DNA of 64,000 nucleotides from Microbotryomycetes sp. JL201. Its lineage: Eukaryota > Basidiomycota > Microbotryomycetes. A program made the position numbers and the translations under genes. This document shows positions 34,713 through 45,458 of the stretch, piece after piece; position 1 is the stretch's first letter, and the number at the start of each line of letters is the position of its first letter. Under the pieces are notes generated by a model. That model had not been told where the DNA came from, searched no databases, and saw only the letters and a list, made by a program, of their open reading frames with translations. Where the stretch lies: assembly GCA_033819885.1 (NCBI GenBank), contig JAQYUZ010000047.1, positions 1 through 64,000 of the forward strand, given 5' to 3'.

Positions 34713-36023
34713 CTAATTCCATCCGATCCGTTTCAAAAACTTTTTGCGTTTCGTCAGACTGCCAACGTCTTTTTCTTCGTCGCTCGTAGAAGACGACTCA
34801 ATCTGTTCTGGATGCAGCTTGACAGACCGGTCGGATGGAATGTAAAAGCCTGGGTGAGAGAAGATGAAGAGGAGGACGCAGAGAACGATCGGCAGCGTCT
34901 CGAGGCCATAGTCTGCGTGACAGTGGCATTCAGCGCGCGAAGATAGTATAAGTGAGGTCAAACGACTTGCACCAAGCTTCTTTCTCGAGCAGAACACCAC
35001 GCCCGCCTCCTTCGCCCGAACCAAACTCGATTGTGCGAAAGATGCCTCGGATCAGGATGAACACACAGCCTGGGGGCGGAGAAGAGTGTTGATTAAAAGG
35101 ACAGAGATGTTAACACGCTGATGACAAAACTGACCTCCATAAAGAGTATACAGGCAGACAGTCCATTTTCCCTCGCTTTCGCCGGCCCTCCGGGCTCGAA
35201 TTTGGTCTGATGTCGGATTGATGTCGAAATTCTCAGTTTTGATCAAGTAATGAATGCTCAAGCAACGAGACGCACAAATGATGGCAAACGTGAAAAAGAC
35301 GCCGAGAGCGATGATTTGAATCAGGAAACCAACAATCAGCTGTGCGGAACGTCGCACAGTCAGCGTGTTTGAGCCAAGTTTGAAACGGAGACGCTCACAA
35401 TAGCTTTTGCTGCAGGATAAATGCTTCTGTTGTCGCTAGAGTATAATGATCCGCCGGCGCCTTGTACGATGAATGACTGAAAGTGAATGTGAGCGCACAA
35501 TACGGTATTGCTGCCAGGCTGGACTGACGATGACGTCGAACGTCACGAATGTGAATGTGACGCGGCTAGCCCTGACGGGGGAGTACCGCTCGCCTACGTA
35601 GCTGATGACCCTGCCGAAACACATATATAGACTGGCTGCCATCAAGGCTGGACTGAGGATGATGGCGAGCGACTGCAGTATGTACCACAGCAGCCCTGCT
35701 TTCCTGCCGGTAGGGTGATCTGCAGAGATCCGTCTGAAGGCATATCCGAGCACTTCGCCGCCTGCGCCGAGTGCAAAGGGCCAGAACTGGACATTGACGT
35801 CAGCTGCGCGCATACAAAGGTGGGTTTTGAATGCGGTCAAACTTGCGTATTTCGCCCGTGTCTTGAGGATGAGGAGCACGTGCGCGACGAAGAAGGCAAA
35901 GAAGACGGCGGCGGTGGCGATCGCGAGAGCCTTTGAGGGCGAGTAGTAGTAGTACCTGAGTCAAGGTGGGATGATCTTGGTCAGCTGGGGGGTTTGCGCG
36001 GCAGACACGGACAGCATTTGCAT
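34713..36023 (-). CDS. RTA1-like seven-TM membrane protein
   Basis: Fungal lipid-translocating-exporter / RTA1-domain protein, a seven-TM family linked to resistance to toxic compounds. TM segments in order: YYYYSPSKALAIATAAVFFA into VAHVLLILKT; WPFALGAGGEVLGYAFRRIS; ILQSLAIILSPALMAASLYM; VTFVTFDV region; IVGFLIQIIALGVFFTFAII; WTVCLYTLYGG then FILIRGIFRTIEFGSGEGG (the family signature); and LETLPIVLCVLLFIFSHPGF. It ends in a charged cytosolic tail. The start is tentative: a tiny first exon MQML (36023-36013), joined through a GTCCGT donor, gives MQMLYYYYSPSK, and a longer upstream leader is possible. Substrate unknown. Confidence 0.8.
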
Positions 36024-36499
36024 GTACGAGGAGGCCTTGATCGCGCGGTGACTGGCCGCGGACGGCGGATGGTTCGAGGGCGTCACGCTGTTCTTGCGCG
36101 CGCGCGCCTCTGCCCAGGACAGTGATGAGAACAAGGTGGACTCACCGCCAATCGTCTGGACTGATGGCTGGCCGGGCCGGTTGGTCTGTCGTGGCCGACA
36201 TTGGTACTAGGCAGTTGGCGCGAACGAACTCGAAGCGCTCTCGTTCGATCGAACGAACGCAGACGCTTGCGGCTTTGCTGCGAATTGAGCGACTGTCGGC
36301 AGCGAAATCGGCAGCCGCGGAAAACCAAAAAGACAGGGGGCGCGCGACGTGTGACTTGGGCACTCGCTACAACACCATCTTGCCGTACAGCATTCAGTCA
36401 ACACGCTGCCTGGTCGGGTCCACACGAACCAGTCGCGTGTGTGTTCGTCAGTCAACAAACAAACGCGCGCGCGCTCTTCGGTTGCCAGCCGACGCGACG

Positions 36500-38711
36500 A
36501 TGCCGCCCACGTCCCAAGCGCACGCCCAGGCGAGCTTGTGGCTGGTGCAGTCGCGTCGTGCAACGTATCACAAGTCGCGCAAAGGCCAGCAGCGCGCGCT
36601 CAACTGGCCGTTCCCGCTCACCGGCCACGCCGCCAACGCCTCGACCGTCCACCCAGACAGACTCGCAGACTGCGGACTGTACTCGACTCCAACGCTAGAC
36701 TCGCCCACATGCTCGACGTGCTTTGCCTGCAGCGCCGTCATCGCTCAGCTCCAAGACGGCGACGATCCGGTCGAGAAGCATTTGCAGGCTCTTGACGCGA
36801 GCACAGGCGAACCTGCCGTGTGCGGATGGCTCACTTTGAAACGGATACAACACTCCTGGCCTGAGGGAGTCATTGACGCGATAACTCGCGACGGCGACAG
36901 CAGCGACTGGGCAGCCATCCTCGGCGACGAGTGGCGACAGCCTCACTCGAAGCGGCTCAACGAAGCACGGTCACACACGTTCGAGTACGGATGGCCTCAC
37001 GAAGGGCAGACCGGTATACCCTCGAAGCAAGAGGCGAGTCTTGTTGCAAAATTGGCGCCAGTCTGGACGTGCTGACCTTGCTCTCCCGGCGGGTTTCCAG
37101 ATTGCCGCCGCAGGTTGGTTCTTCCGACCAGGACCAGGGGACGCCGTGGACAACTGCTTGTGTCCTTTCTGTACGCGAACCGTAGAAGGATGGGAAGCAG
37201 GCGACGACCCAGTGTAAGCGCCGATCGCACACAGCTGCACCAGTTTCCGAAACAGCTGACACCTTCAACAACAGCGCACTGCATCAGCGCAAACTGGGTC
37301 TCAAGTGCCCATTCTTTGTACTTGCAAACGACGAAGAGCCGGCTTCTGCTGAACATCCAGCGCCAAAACTGTCGCGTTCGAAAGCACGCACAAAGCTTAC
37401 CGACGTGGTCAGCGAGACAGACGCGATCGAAACAGTGACGGAACCTGCAGTAAGCTGGCCGCACCAATCTGACGTGCTGCTGCAGACTAACGCGTACTTT
37501 GAAGAAACCAACTCGTGCATCGCGTCGAGCAGCTTCAAAGGTACCGTCGTCGCCGGCTGCGAACGTCTCTGCAGCGCCTTCAAAGTGAGTTTGTCTCCAA
37601 GGATTGTTGGCATCAATGTCAAACTCAACGGGCCGTTTCCGTCAGGCCAACTCGTGCAACGAGACAGTCGAAACGAACGACCGCCGCAGCGCAATCTACC
37701 GAAGTCCTCGTCATTGAAGACTCTGTCCTACTGACTGGCGCACCTAACATCGATGACGCCGAAGAGGACGAAATCCCCGTCGCTAACGAGTCGGACACTG
37801 TCGCTGAAGCCTCCAGGCCCAGAAGGGGAGCTCGGGTTGGCAAAGTATCGACGAGCTCTGTCGTTACTGAAATCTCAACCAAGTCGAAGAAAAGTAGACG
37901 CAAGACGGCACAGACAATTGCTTCTCAAGAAGTATCGGAGCCAGTTGACGATCCGCCAGAAGCGCAAGAGGCAGAACCAGACGCAGCTGAGGTCGAAGCG
38001 AAACCTGTCCGGGGAAAGAAGAAGACAGCAGCTACAAAAAAGTCGGCAAACACGGCAAAATCGAAGCAAAAGGCTCTCGTCGAAAGTGAATTGGATGATG
38101 CCGAGTCGCCAATGATTGAAACGCCCGAAGTCGACAACGTTGACACGCAGGCCGGCTCCGAAGCCGAGTCCATACAACCTCCGGCGAAGGTCAAATCGAA
38201 CACATCGTCCACAAAGTCGAAAGCCAAGTCGTCGAGCAAGGGCGGCAGCAGGCCAAAGTCGAAAAAGACTGCAACACCAATCTTGGTGGACGCGGATGCG
38301 GATGCCGATCATTCACTGACACAAGCCAACGGATCATCCTCTGACAAATCGGGTGAAAGGCCGCCACTGACTCCGACTGACGCAACGAACGTGCCAGGGC
38401 TCAGCGCTCGCGGCGCACCGTCGGACAAACCGAACGACGTATTCTCAACAAAGCCTGATCCGCTCGTCGAGCCTTATGTGTCAAAGACGGATACATCCAC
38501 TCTATTCCCAATCGAATCACTTGATGCATTGACGGCCGACCAACTCGACATGACCATCTCTCAGTTCTACAATCACATTGGTCGACAGACGTACGAAGCA
38601 TTGGACAAGGCGTTGCAAGCAGAATACGATGCGTTTGAAAACAGAGTACAACAAGGACGTGAGAGATTGTTGGACATGGTCCGGATTGCGAGACAGCAAG
38701 AGTTGGCCTGA
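36500..38711 (+). CDS. BIR1: BIR-domain chromosomal passenger protein BIR1
   Basis: Fungal survivin-like protein of the chromosomal passenger complex (with Aurora/Ipl1 and INCENP/Sli15). Two BIR domains: BIR1 near residues 20-100 has ALNWPF, LADCGLYSTPT, CSTCFACSAVI and DDPVEKHLQ; BIR2 has EARSHTFEYGWPHEG, then after an intron IAAAGWFFRPGPGDA, CLCPFC, GDDPV and LHQRKLGLKCPFF, giving the CxxC...H...C zinc ligands. A long Lys/Glu/Ser-rich disordered middle follows, with AT-hook-like basic runs such as KKTAATKKSANTAKSKQK. The C-terminal helix (LDALTADQLDMTISQFYNHI) resembles the part that binds borealin/INCENP. Keeping BIR2 in frame requires a GC-AG intron at 37034. Confidence 0.9.
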
Positions 38712-38831
38712 GTTGGTTCGCCACTTTTGTGTTCTATGTAAGGCAGGGAGCTTTCGGAGAAACGTGTTTGTATTGTCCAATTATGCATTATCACAACAAC
38801 GCCAAAGAGAAGTTTAATTGAAACGGAAAAG

Positions 38832-41734
38832 TCAGGCCTGCTCGACTTCTCCGCACAGCCATTGAAAAAAGTTGGGCTTTGGCTCGTCTTTGAGCGTCTC
38901 GAGTCTTTCAACGACAACGACTCGCTGAGGTACATTTCGCGTCGATGAGTCTTCGTCGAGCTCGTCAAGACCATCGAGGCGTGTCTGAGCATCGACAGAA
39001 TACCGCGACCTCGCGCCACGAGACGACAATGCAGGCCTTTGACGGCGGCGTGAGGCATCCTCAGACCGCCTTCTGTCGATTGCGTCTTCCTGACTAAAGC
39101 TATCTTCGCGCGAGACTGTTGACGGCAAGTGCGTCAAGCTGCCACTGCGATGTCGCGTCACCGGTCTTGTCGACGCGGTAACGTCATCCGAATCTGAAAA
39201 CATTCCATGGATGTTTGGGGAACGTCTGGCGTCGCTTTCCGACACGACTCCCCAACTCAGGTCGCCGACATGATCGTCTGACTCGTCGTCACCTTCGTCG
39301 GCCGACTCTCTCGCGTCAGCGCTTTCTTGGTCTGCACGTGACTGCGATACGCTCAGCGCTTGCTTCTTTGACAAGCCAGTCGCGACCGCCAATCGTTCCT
39401 GCGCTTTCAAATCGTCCGAGTATCTTTGCCTCCTTCGCTCCTCCCTAGTCACTTCGCCTCGCCCTTCACCAAATTCCACCCAATCCATATGCCTGACCAT
39501 GTCAATCCCTGTGACGCTCTCGCTCAACCTCGTCTGTCCATCACTCGTTGCAAACTCGAACTCGCTCTGACGAGAATCTGACAATTCGCTGCTGAACGCA
39601 GGAGTGGACAACGACAAGCCTGGCGACGATTTGGGAGCCTCCGAAGCGCTCAAGATAGACGATACGGACAATGACTTGTTGTGACTTGGTCGACGTGCGA
39701 ATGGGGACGTTGATGGTTTTTGAGACACGCGAATGGGTGGCGAATGCGTTGAATAGCTCATCGGGGGTGCTGGAGCTGACGCGGGTGCGAATAACATAGC
39801 ATCACGTGATGCCACGGATGGGTCATCTCTCGATCGCGCAGGGACAGGTTTCACCTCAGGCGCCGGTGCGCGTTGATCCGCCGGCGTCATCGCACCAGAG
39901 ATAAGCGCTTCTGTAATCTCGTCGTCGGCAACCTCTATGAAGTCATCCCACACGAGCCGTTTTGGTCTGCGGCACAGTTCGACAGGACCTGTGTGACGAT
40001 CAAAAGTTCAGAACCAGCTCGCAGTGAAGCCGACGTAGCTGTTTCTCACCTTCGTTCTCTAGCAGAGCCTGCACGATATTGCAAGCCTGGCCTTTCATGA
40101 CCGCCATTTGCTTGTAAAACATGCGTTCCTTAAAGTCCGGATCTTGCGCGAACAACGTTCGCAATTGCAAGGTCGTCTCAGCCCACCAAGCCGTGCTCGT
40201 AAGCTTGGGCAAAAAGTGTTTTTGGGCATTGACCGAAAATGGATGACCAATGAGTGAGAGTGGCAAGTGCAGCCAGCCATAAGAAAATGTGCGCCAACCG
40301 GTCGGATGAGCATGAGGGAACGCGAGGCTATTGTCGATGGCGGCCAAGTGCACATGGGGCTCACTGGGAGCGAAGGCAGCGTTCATCCCTTTCCACGTAG
40401 TCTTGTTGCCGGTTTCGCTCATTGGCGGTTGCGGCCCGGGCGCCTCGGTCCTCAAGAGAGGCGTGGGTGACCCGCTCCGCGTCGTGCACGTGCAAGCTTT
40501 GACCATAAAGTTATCAAGCCCCCGGTCGCTGTCAAGAGCGGTAGGTCAGTAACCTTGAACCCACATCAAGGAGTCGATCACGTACGTGTTGCGAATAAGG
40601 TAATCCAGTATGACGAGCTTTTCCAGCTCCTCCCTGAAGCTGTTTATCATTTCTTCGGTCCAGCGAAACGTGTCATCTTCCTCGTCAATCTCTCCCTCGT
40701 TGTCAAAGTCGTCCTCCTCGGCATCTGCGCGACCACACATGCATTTCAGTGGCCCAAAAAGATTCGCGTGACCTTTGCGATGCGGAGACGTGTCGAGCGT
40801 CTGGCTCAGTGGTCGCCCTGGTATCGGATGGTCACGCAAGAAGACGCTGGCGTCTGTGAACCCTTTCAGGAACACTTGGAAGGAACCGTCCTTGTCGCGA
40901 AGTTTTCCTTTACGTCCAGCACGTTCCCGATCGATCCAGTCATAGTAGAAAGCCGGCGATGCCAGTGAAACGACCTCAGTTCGCGGTACGATGTACGTTT
41001 CTAGCCGACGGTCGAGCAATGACGCGGCCGACTCGGACAAGTAAGACAGATTGGGGATCAAACACGCTCGTCCAAATGGTATAATACGCGATAAGAATAC
41101 GCGGTGTACGTATTTGGTGAATTTTGGGTTCAGCCGGCCATACGGCTCCTCGTCTTTGGGTTTGAATATGCCGACTGTCTGCCCGACCTTGTTGCGCGCA
41201 AAGTAGCTTCCGGACGAGCCTTTCGAGTTTAAGCGCGGGTGAACCCCGGCATCAATGGCTTCCTCGACAGCGTCCACAAGCCTGCGATCCCGCGATAGAA
41301 ATCTCAGCCTCACATCCTGGACACTGCGCCACCTTGACGGACTCATCAAATTGCGCGCGCGTCATTGGCGACTCGTGGTCAAGAGTCACGACGGTGCGAC
41401 CTTTGCTATCGTCCGCAGACAACCCTTCGTAGAACGAATCGGTCACTGGCTCAAACACGCTGGCCAGAATTTCCACGGGCTTTGAGCGGTCTCTCTGATC
41501 CACGAGGTCGGATTTGGCTCGCTTGCGCCTGCTTCGTTTCAGTTGCATTCGCTGGTTGATCGTAGCCGTCCATCTTCTGAACAATGTATCAAGTTCGAAC
41601 GCTAGCGGCGATTTTGTCTTGCGCCTGAGCCGGCGAGAGCTTGTCCGATGAGGTCCCTGCTCGAGCCGGTCGAGAGCATCTTCTGAAGCAGGTAATGGGG
41701 CGTAATGCGTTCGCGACGGACGGCTGCTGGCCAT
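38832..41734 (-). CDS. LSB6: Type II phosphatidylinositol 4-kinase
   Basis: Makes PI4P on endosomes and the plasma membrane. The N-terminal 125 aa are basic and Ser-rich (MASSRPSRTHYAPLPASED). A GTCCGT-donor intron joins AQFDE to LVDAVEEAIDAGVHP. The kinase domain has KGSSGSYF (glycine loop), VGIFKPKDEEPYGRLNPK (catalytic lysine), LETYIVPRTEVVSLASP and DGSFQVFLKGF; then LVILDYLIRNT-DRGLDNFMVK (catalytic loop) and LAAIDNSLAFPHAHP, the type II metal-binding motif. The tail of about 370 aa after WDDFIEV is disordered, Ser-rich and acidic, and ends PNFFQWLCGEVEQA, apparently a conserved C-terminal peptide. It is convergent with BIR1 (120 bp apart) and divergent from the makorin-like gene. Confidence 0.92.
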
Positions 41735-42416
41735 GCTGCTTTCCCGTGATGCTCAGCACCAAGACGTCACTGCGCGGTCGTCTGGCGGCTGCCGGAACAG
41801 TGAGAGTCAGTGATAGCTCTCGCGAAACAATTCGTTGCTCTGCAGTATCGCTTTACTTCAGTCGACGGCGCCTCAAACAGTGCACGCCGTGACGCGCCGC
41901 GACGCGCAGTGTGGCGTCTACAGTGGCAGCAGCCCTCCTATGCCGTGTGCATCAACGTAGGACAATCCTGCGCCTGGATCAGATGTACACCGTTCCGATT
42001 GTGTCGCACGGAAGCCCCGAGCTCGGCGGACACGAGCTTGAGCGGTTGTGCTTTCGATGCAAGTCGATGAGCAGTTGTACGAGAGCAGGTATGCTCTTAG
42101 AGTGGTTGTATATAGAAAACTGGGCGCAGTCAGCCCGATTGAAGGCAACGGTTGAAAGCGTGCCGACGCCATCGTTTGAGCACGTGACCTCTTTTGAACG
42201 GTGGCACGAACTCCTGTCTTCCTTCCTCTCTCCCCCGTTCGCTGGCACATCCGCCCAACCCTCGCAAATTCGGCTTGTCGCTCTGCTGGTCTGTTGGACT
42301 AGTCTTGTCCACGAAACGAGCGCCCCCACTGCGCGGGACTGAGCTCGTCCAGCCAAACTGCGGGGAGTCCGTGTCGGGCGAATCAAGCCACGTAACGCAG
42401 AAACGGCAAGCTGTAA
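41735..42416. other. Divergent promoter region, no gene seen
   Basis: About 680 bp between two divergent genes. Several overlapping open frames exist on both strands but none resembles a family or carries convincing splice sites. It probably holds both promoters and 5' UTRs. Confidence 0.5.
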
Positions 42417-44198
42417 ATGTCGTCATTGGCCTTGTCTCCGCTCTCGGCTGGAGAAGATCGCTGCTGTAGCGTATGCTACGAGGTGCCGCAGCGTTGGGCG
42501 TTGCTCGGTGCGTCCCCGTCGTCCACTCCAAGCCGGATGCAGCTTGCGATTAATAGAAACAGTTCTGACCATATCCTTTGTTCAGACTGTTGCACCCATG
42601 AGTTTTGCCTCGAATGCATTACGACGTGGCGTACTCCACGGGGCAACCAAACCCCGGCCGAGGCAAAGTCGTGCGACAAGTGTCCGACCTGTAGACGGAA
42701 AATCATGCTGGTCGTGCCTTCAAGGTGAATCTGCCCGTTGACACTTCGCCTGACCGGGACAATCATGCTCACTTGGGTCTTGCGAAAGCTACTTTGTGTC
42801 AGACGGCCCAGTCAAATCAGATTTGCTTGCAGACTTTCGCGGTGAGCCAAATCTTTCGCGCATGTAGTTGCATGCTTACCAGGCCGCCAAAATCAGCCCA
42901 TCGAGCAAAGATCTTGTGCAAGCACTTTCAAGAATCACTCTTCGATGACCCCTGGTGTCCGAAAGGCCGAGACTGCGTAAAGCTACCATCTGACACCCGC
43001 ATCTTGGCAGAGCTGACTCTGGTTCGACTAGCTGTACATGCACATGACGCCGGGCGGCGGGACCAGGATTTTCTCACACTCTTTTGCACAGCATGTCCGC
43101 CGACAACACAAGATCCAGCGGGCGGAAGCAATCTTTGTCTCCATTCTGCGCAAGCATACGGGTCACCCGAGTCTCGACGGGCTTCACGGTACAGCGCCTG
43201 GCGACAGACCTGCAGATTTGTCAGAGGCGGTGGCTTCTCTCGAAGAGAGGGGAGAGTGGACCGTGCGCAACTGGATTCGCGTTCTCTTGCTCGCCTACAC
43301 GCTGTACAGCTCAGATCAGCCAGATCCAATGGGTTTGAGGCAACTCAAAAGCTACCAATCACACTTCAAAGTGTTTGAAATCGATGACGGCGAACACGAA
43401 CCCGACGAAGAGGTGTATTCGGCCGAGCGCGCAGCCCTGTCCAGCGTCGACACGACCTCAGTCTTGGAAGACGAAGTCATGTCAAATTCAGGCAGCTACA
43501 CATCGCGAGAATTGTATACACGAAATACATTCATCTCCGCGTCCAACCCTGGCATTGCGCGGCCCGAATTTGGACGGGCTCTTCAAATTCTGGAATCGGA
43601 GACGGATCTGTCTGATGCGACCTTCTCGACTGACAGTAGCGTATCATGCTCAAGCGACTTTGACGATAGTGACGATGACATGGCCTCGGAGGCTGACGAC
43701 GAAGAGGATGTAACACCAGTGCTTAGCGAAGACGACAGGGACAGCAGAGAGACGACGCCACTCGCGACCCCTGCTCTGGCGAGACAGCACATACCGTCTC
43801 TGCTCAGGACCTCGTGCGAGCCCAGCCAGTGGCTTTCGGTCGATCATTACGCCGTTGGATCCAAGTCGGGTGATGTGAACGAGCTCGAAGACGTCGTCGA
43901 CAGCTCGGCAGTGACTTCGCCTCCAGACGAGTCCACGACAGATACAGCAACTTCATGTCCAGACACGGACTCGGACTCTGAAAGTGGCAGTGATAGTGAG
44001 TTTGACGAAGACATCGATGACGATAGCGATGTCGACACGGAGGACGAAATGATTGCGCTTTTGGAGGATACATCTGCCTCCCGGATCGACAAACACTACC
44101 AGGCCTTGTCAACCATGTTGCGGCTCAAGCTCTTGAGTGAAGACATTTCGCAAGAGAAGGAAGTCACGACGGAGGCAGACGAGGGTGGATCCTCATGA
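42417..44198 (+). CDS. Makorin-like RING plus CCCH E3 ligase
   Basis: A RING finger followed by one CCCH zinc finger, in the makorin order. RING: CCSVCYEVPQRW, CSDCCTHEFCLECITTWR, then CDKCPTCRRKIMLVVPS. Two introns lead through SYFVSDGPVKSDLLADFR and AHRAKILCKHF, into the finger CKHF-...-WCPKGRDCLYMH, where the last His comes from the next exon (MHMTPGGG). This matches makorin RING-C3H spacing. The rest is an acidic Ser/Asp-rich tail of about 300 aa (DSESGSDSEFDEDIDDDSD) with a final helix, HYQALSTMLRLKLLSEDI. The makorin N-terminal CCCH fingers are absent from this model. Predicted role: RNA-associated ubiquitin ligase. Confidence 0.85.
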
Positions 44199-44295
44199 AT
44201 CTTGCCAAAGCAAGCGACATGGCTAAATACTTTGGAACTCTGTCAAATTGCCCATGATCATTGATTAGATGTTTTTTTATTTTAAAAACGAGATA

Positions 44296-44325
44296 TCCAG
44301 TGCAATTGATCACTTGATCATCTAC
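44296..44325 (-). repeat. Short repeat copy 1 (TGCAATTGATCA family)
   Basis: First of five copies of a motif near TGCAATTGATCACTT followed by TCATCTAC. On the minus strand the motif is followed within about 15 bp by an A-rich run (44270-44287), as at copies 4 and 5. Confidence 0.7.
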
Positions 44326-44337
44326 GGAATACAAACT

Positions 44338-44596
44338 ATCCATTGCAATTGATCATTTGGTCATCCAGACGAAGAAGAGTCCTCACATGTCTCGGCTTCA
44401 ATAGTGGCCACCTCGGTGGTTGTGCGTGGCTTGCCAGGATACGTGCCGTACCAACCGCGTCAGTGATGCGTCTGCGAGGTTGTTCAAGCGTCGCATACCA
44501 CTGTAGCCACATGCCCTCGCCGTCTCCATCTTCGAGTTCCCTTCCGCTCGAAACGCGCGGTGCCATACGCTCACCAAGTGATTAACTGCAATGGAT
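44338..44596. repeat. Possible 259-bp element with inverted ends
   Basis: The first 24 bp (starting ATCCATTGCAATTGATC) and the reverse complement of the last 24 bp (starting ATCCATTGCAGTTAATC) agree at 21 of 24 positions. The unit resembles a MITE-like element or two inverted copies of the local repeat. No transposase frame is present. No clear target-site duplication is seen. Confidence 0.5.
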
Positions 44597-45069
44597 GGTT
44601 TGTTTAGACAAAGAAAAAGTCCAAAGTCCGTATACGTACCCTCGTGATCGCGACCTTTGGCGCGTTCGCCACCTCACCAATGAAGGAAGTGTGGAACATC
44701 GAGACGATGATGAGAAAGATTGGAACAGTACGGATTTGTTCTTTTTTTTTCTAAACAAACTAACCAGTGCAATTGATCACTTAGTCATCTACAGGATAGA
44801 ACGGGGCAAGAACAAAAATCCATTATGGAGTTCGACGCAGAAGATTCCTTGGCTTTGCGAGCTTTGGCTTCAACAGTGTGGAACTCCGACAGGTGGTAGA
44901 GTTGATCATAGGTCGTGTGCCCCCTGAAACAAGGACGGAGTTGTTTACCGGATTTCCGGGTTCCGTCAGTAAAAGGCGGATGAAACGTGTTCTGAGACCC
45001 AAGATCCGCACGGACGCGTTTTTTTTTTGTATCTACGTGCTAAAACGACTCTCACCCGGGTGAGGGGTG
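44597..45069. other. Gene-poor spacer beside U2
   Basis: No coding frame is convincing. There are two T-runs (44738-44749 and 45020-45029) that could end Pol III transcripts, but I find no box A/B pair ahead of them. Apart from the repeat at 44763 I see nothing more. Confidence 0.45.
44763..44792 (-). repeat. Short repeat copy 4 with A-rich flank
   Basis: Same motif as at 44296. Read on the minus strand it continues CTGGTTAGTTTGTTTAGA and then nine A residues. The similar continuation TTTGTTTAGACAAAG follows the plus-strand copy at 44573-44596, so the shared unit is about 45 bp including the A-rich end. Confidence 0.65.
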
Positions 45070-45268
45070 AGATGGTATGGTGCCGTGACAGCGCCCGCCA
45101 GGAGTGCGAGGACGGGGCCATCCTGTCCACGAGATGAGCAAGCTCAGAGCTCGACGACCAGCGGGTAAAGATAAGTATTGATTATGTGTCCCACAATGTG
45201 GGACTATCAGTAATCAAAACTCAAGAACAGATACTACACTTGATCTAAGCCAAAAGGCCAGAGAGGAT
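45070..45268 (-). ncRNA. U2: U2 spliceosomal snRNA
   Basis: The minus strand begins ATCCTCTCTGGCCTTTTGG, then CTTAGATCAAGTGTAGTATC with the invariant branch-point-recognition element GTGTAGTA, then TGTTCTTGAGTTTTGATTAC. Next is stem IIb, GTCCCACATTGTGGGAC, a perfect hairpin, then CACATAATCAATACTTATC. GC-rich stems III/IV follow (CGTCCTCGCACTCCTGGCGG). Stem I near the 5' end differs from the human form but keeps the GGCCTTTTGGCTTAGATCAA core. The 3' end is approximate. RNA polymerase II product; U2 pairs with the intron branch site in the first step of splicing. Confidence 0.95.
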
Positions 45269-45333
45269 CCACGCGCGCGGAGTTTTTTCAAATTTTGCAG
45301 ACTATATATACTATATAGCCTGGCGAAATGCAC
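45269..45333. promoter_or_regulatory. Shared U2 / tRNA-His divergent promoter
   Basis: Only 65 bp separate the U2 5' end from the tRNA on the other strand. The centre is a TATA-like tract (ctatatatactatatag, 45303-45319), about 35 bp upstream of U2 and about 20 bp upstream of the tRNA. Confidence 0.55.
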
Positions 45334-45405
45334 GATCGATTAGTATAGTGGTTAGTACGGGACGTTGTGGCCGTCCAGACGAGGGTTCGATTCCCCCATC
45401 GGTCA
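45334..45405 (+). tRNA. tRNA-His (GTG)
   Basis: 72 nt with a complete cloverleaf: acceptor GATCGAT/ATCGGTC (one T-G pair), D arm TTAGTATAGTGGTTAGTAC, anticodon stem-loop GGACG-TTGTGGC-CGTCC with anticodon GTG, and T arm GAGGGTTCGATTCCCCC (box B). Discriminator A. The extra G-1 of mature tRNA-His must be added after transcription. A T6 run follows as the Pol III terminator. Confidence 0.97.
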
Positions 45406-45458
45406 TTTTTTGGCTATGTCTCCACTATCCGGCTTGAATGAACAGACCTTTTTTTTTT

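Noticed and set aside
37875-38312. Long minus-strand frames within BIR1
   Set aside because: They lie opposite the low-complexity Lys/Glu region, whose complement stays open by composition.
44595-44927. Plus-strand frame in the U2 island, and a possible Pol III gene ending at the T-run near 44740
   Set aside because: No box A/B pair, no U6 or 5S core sequence and no coding likeness; the frame crosses the repeats.
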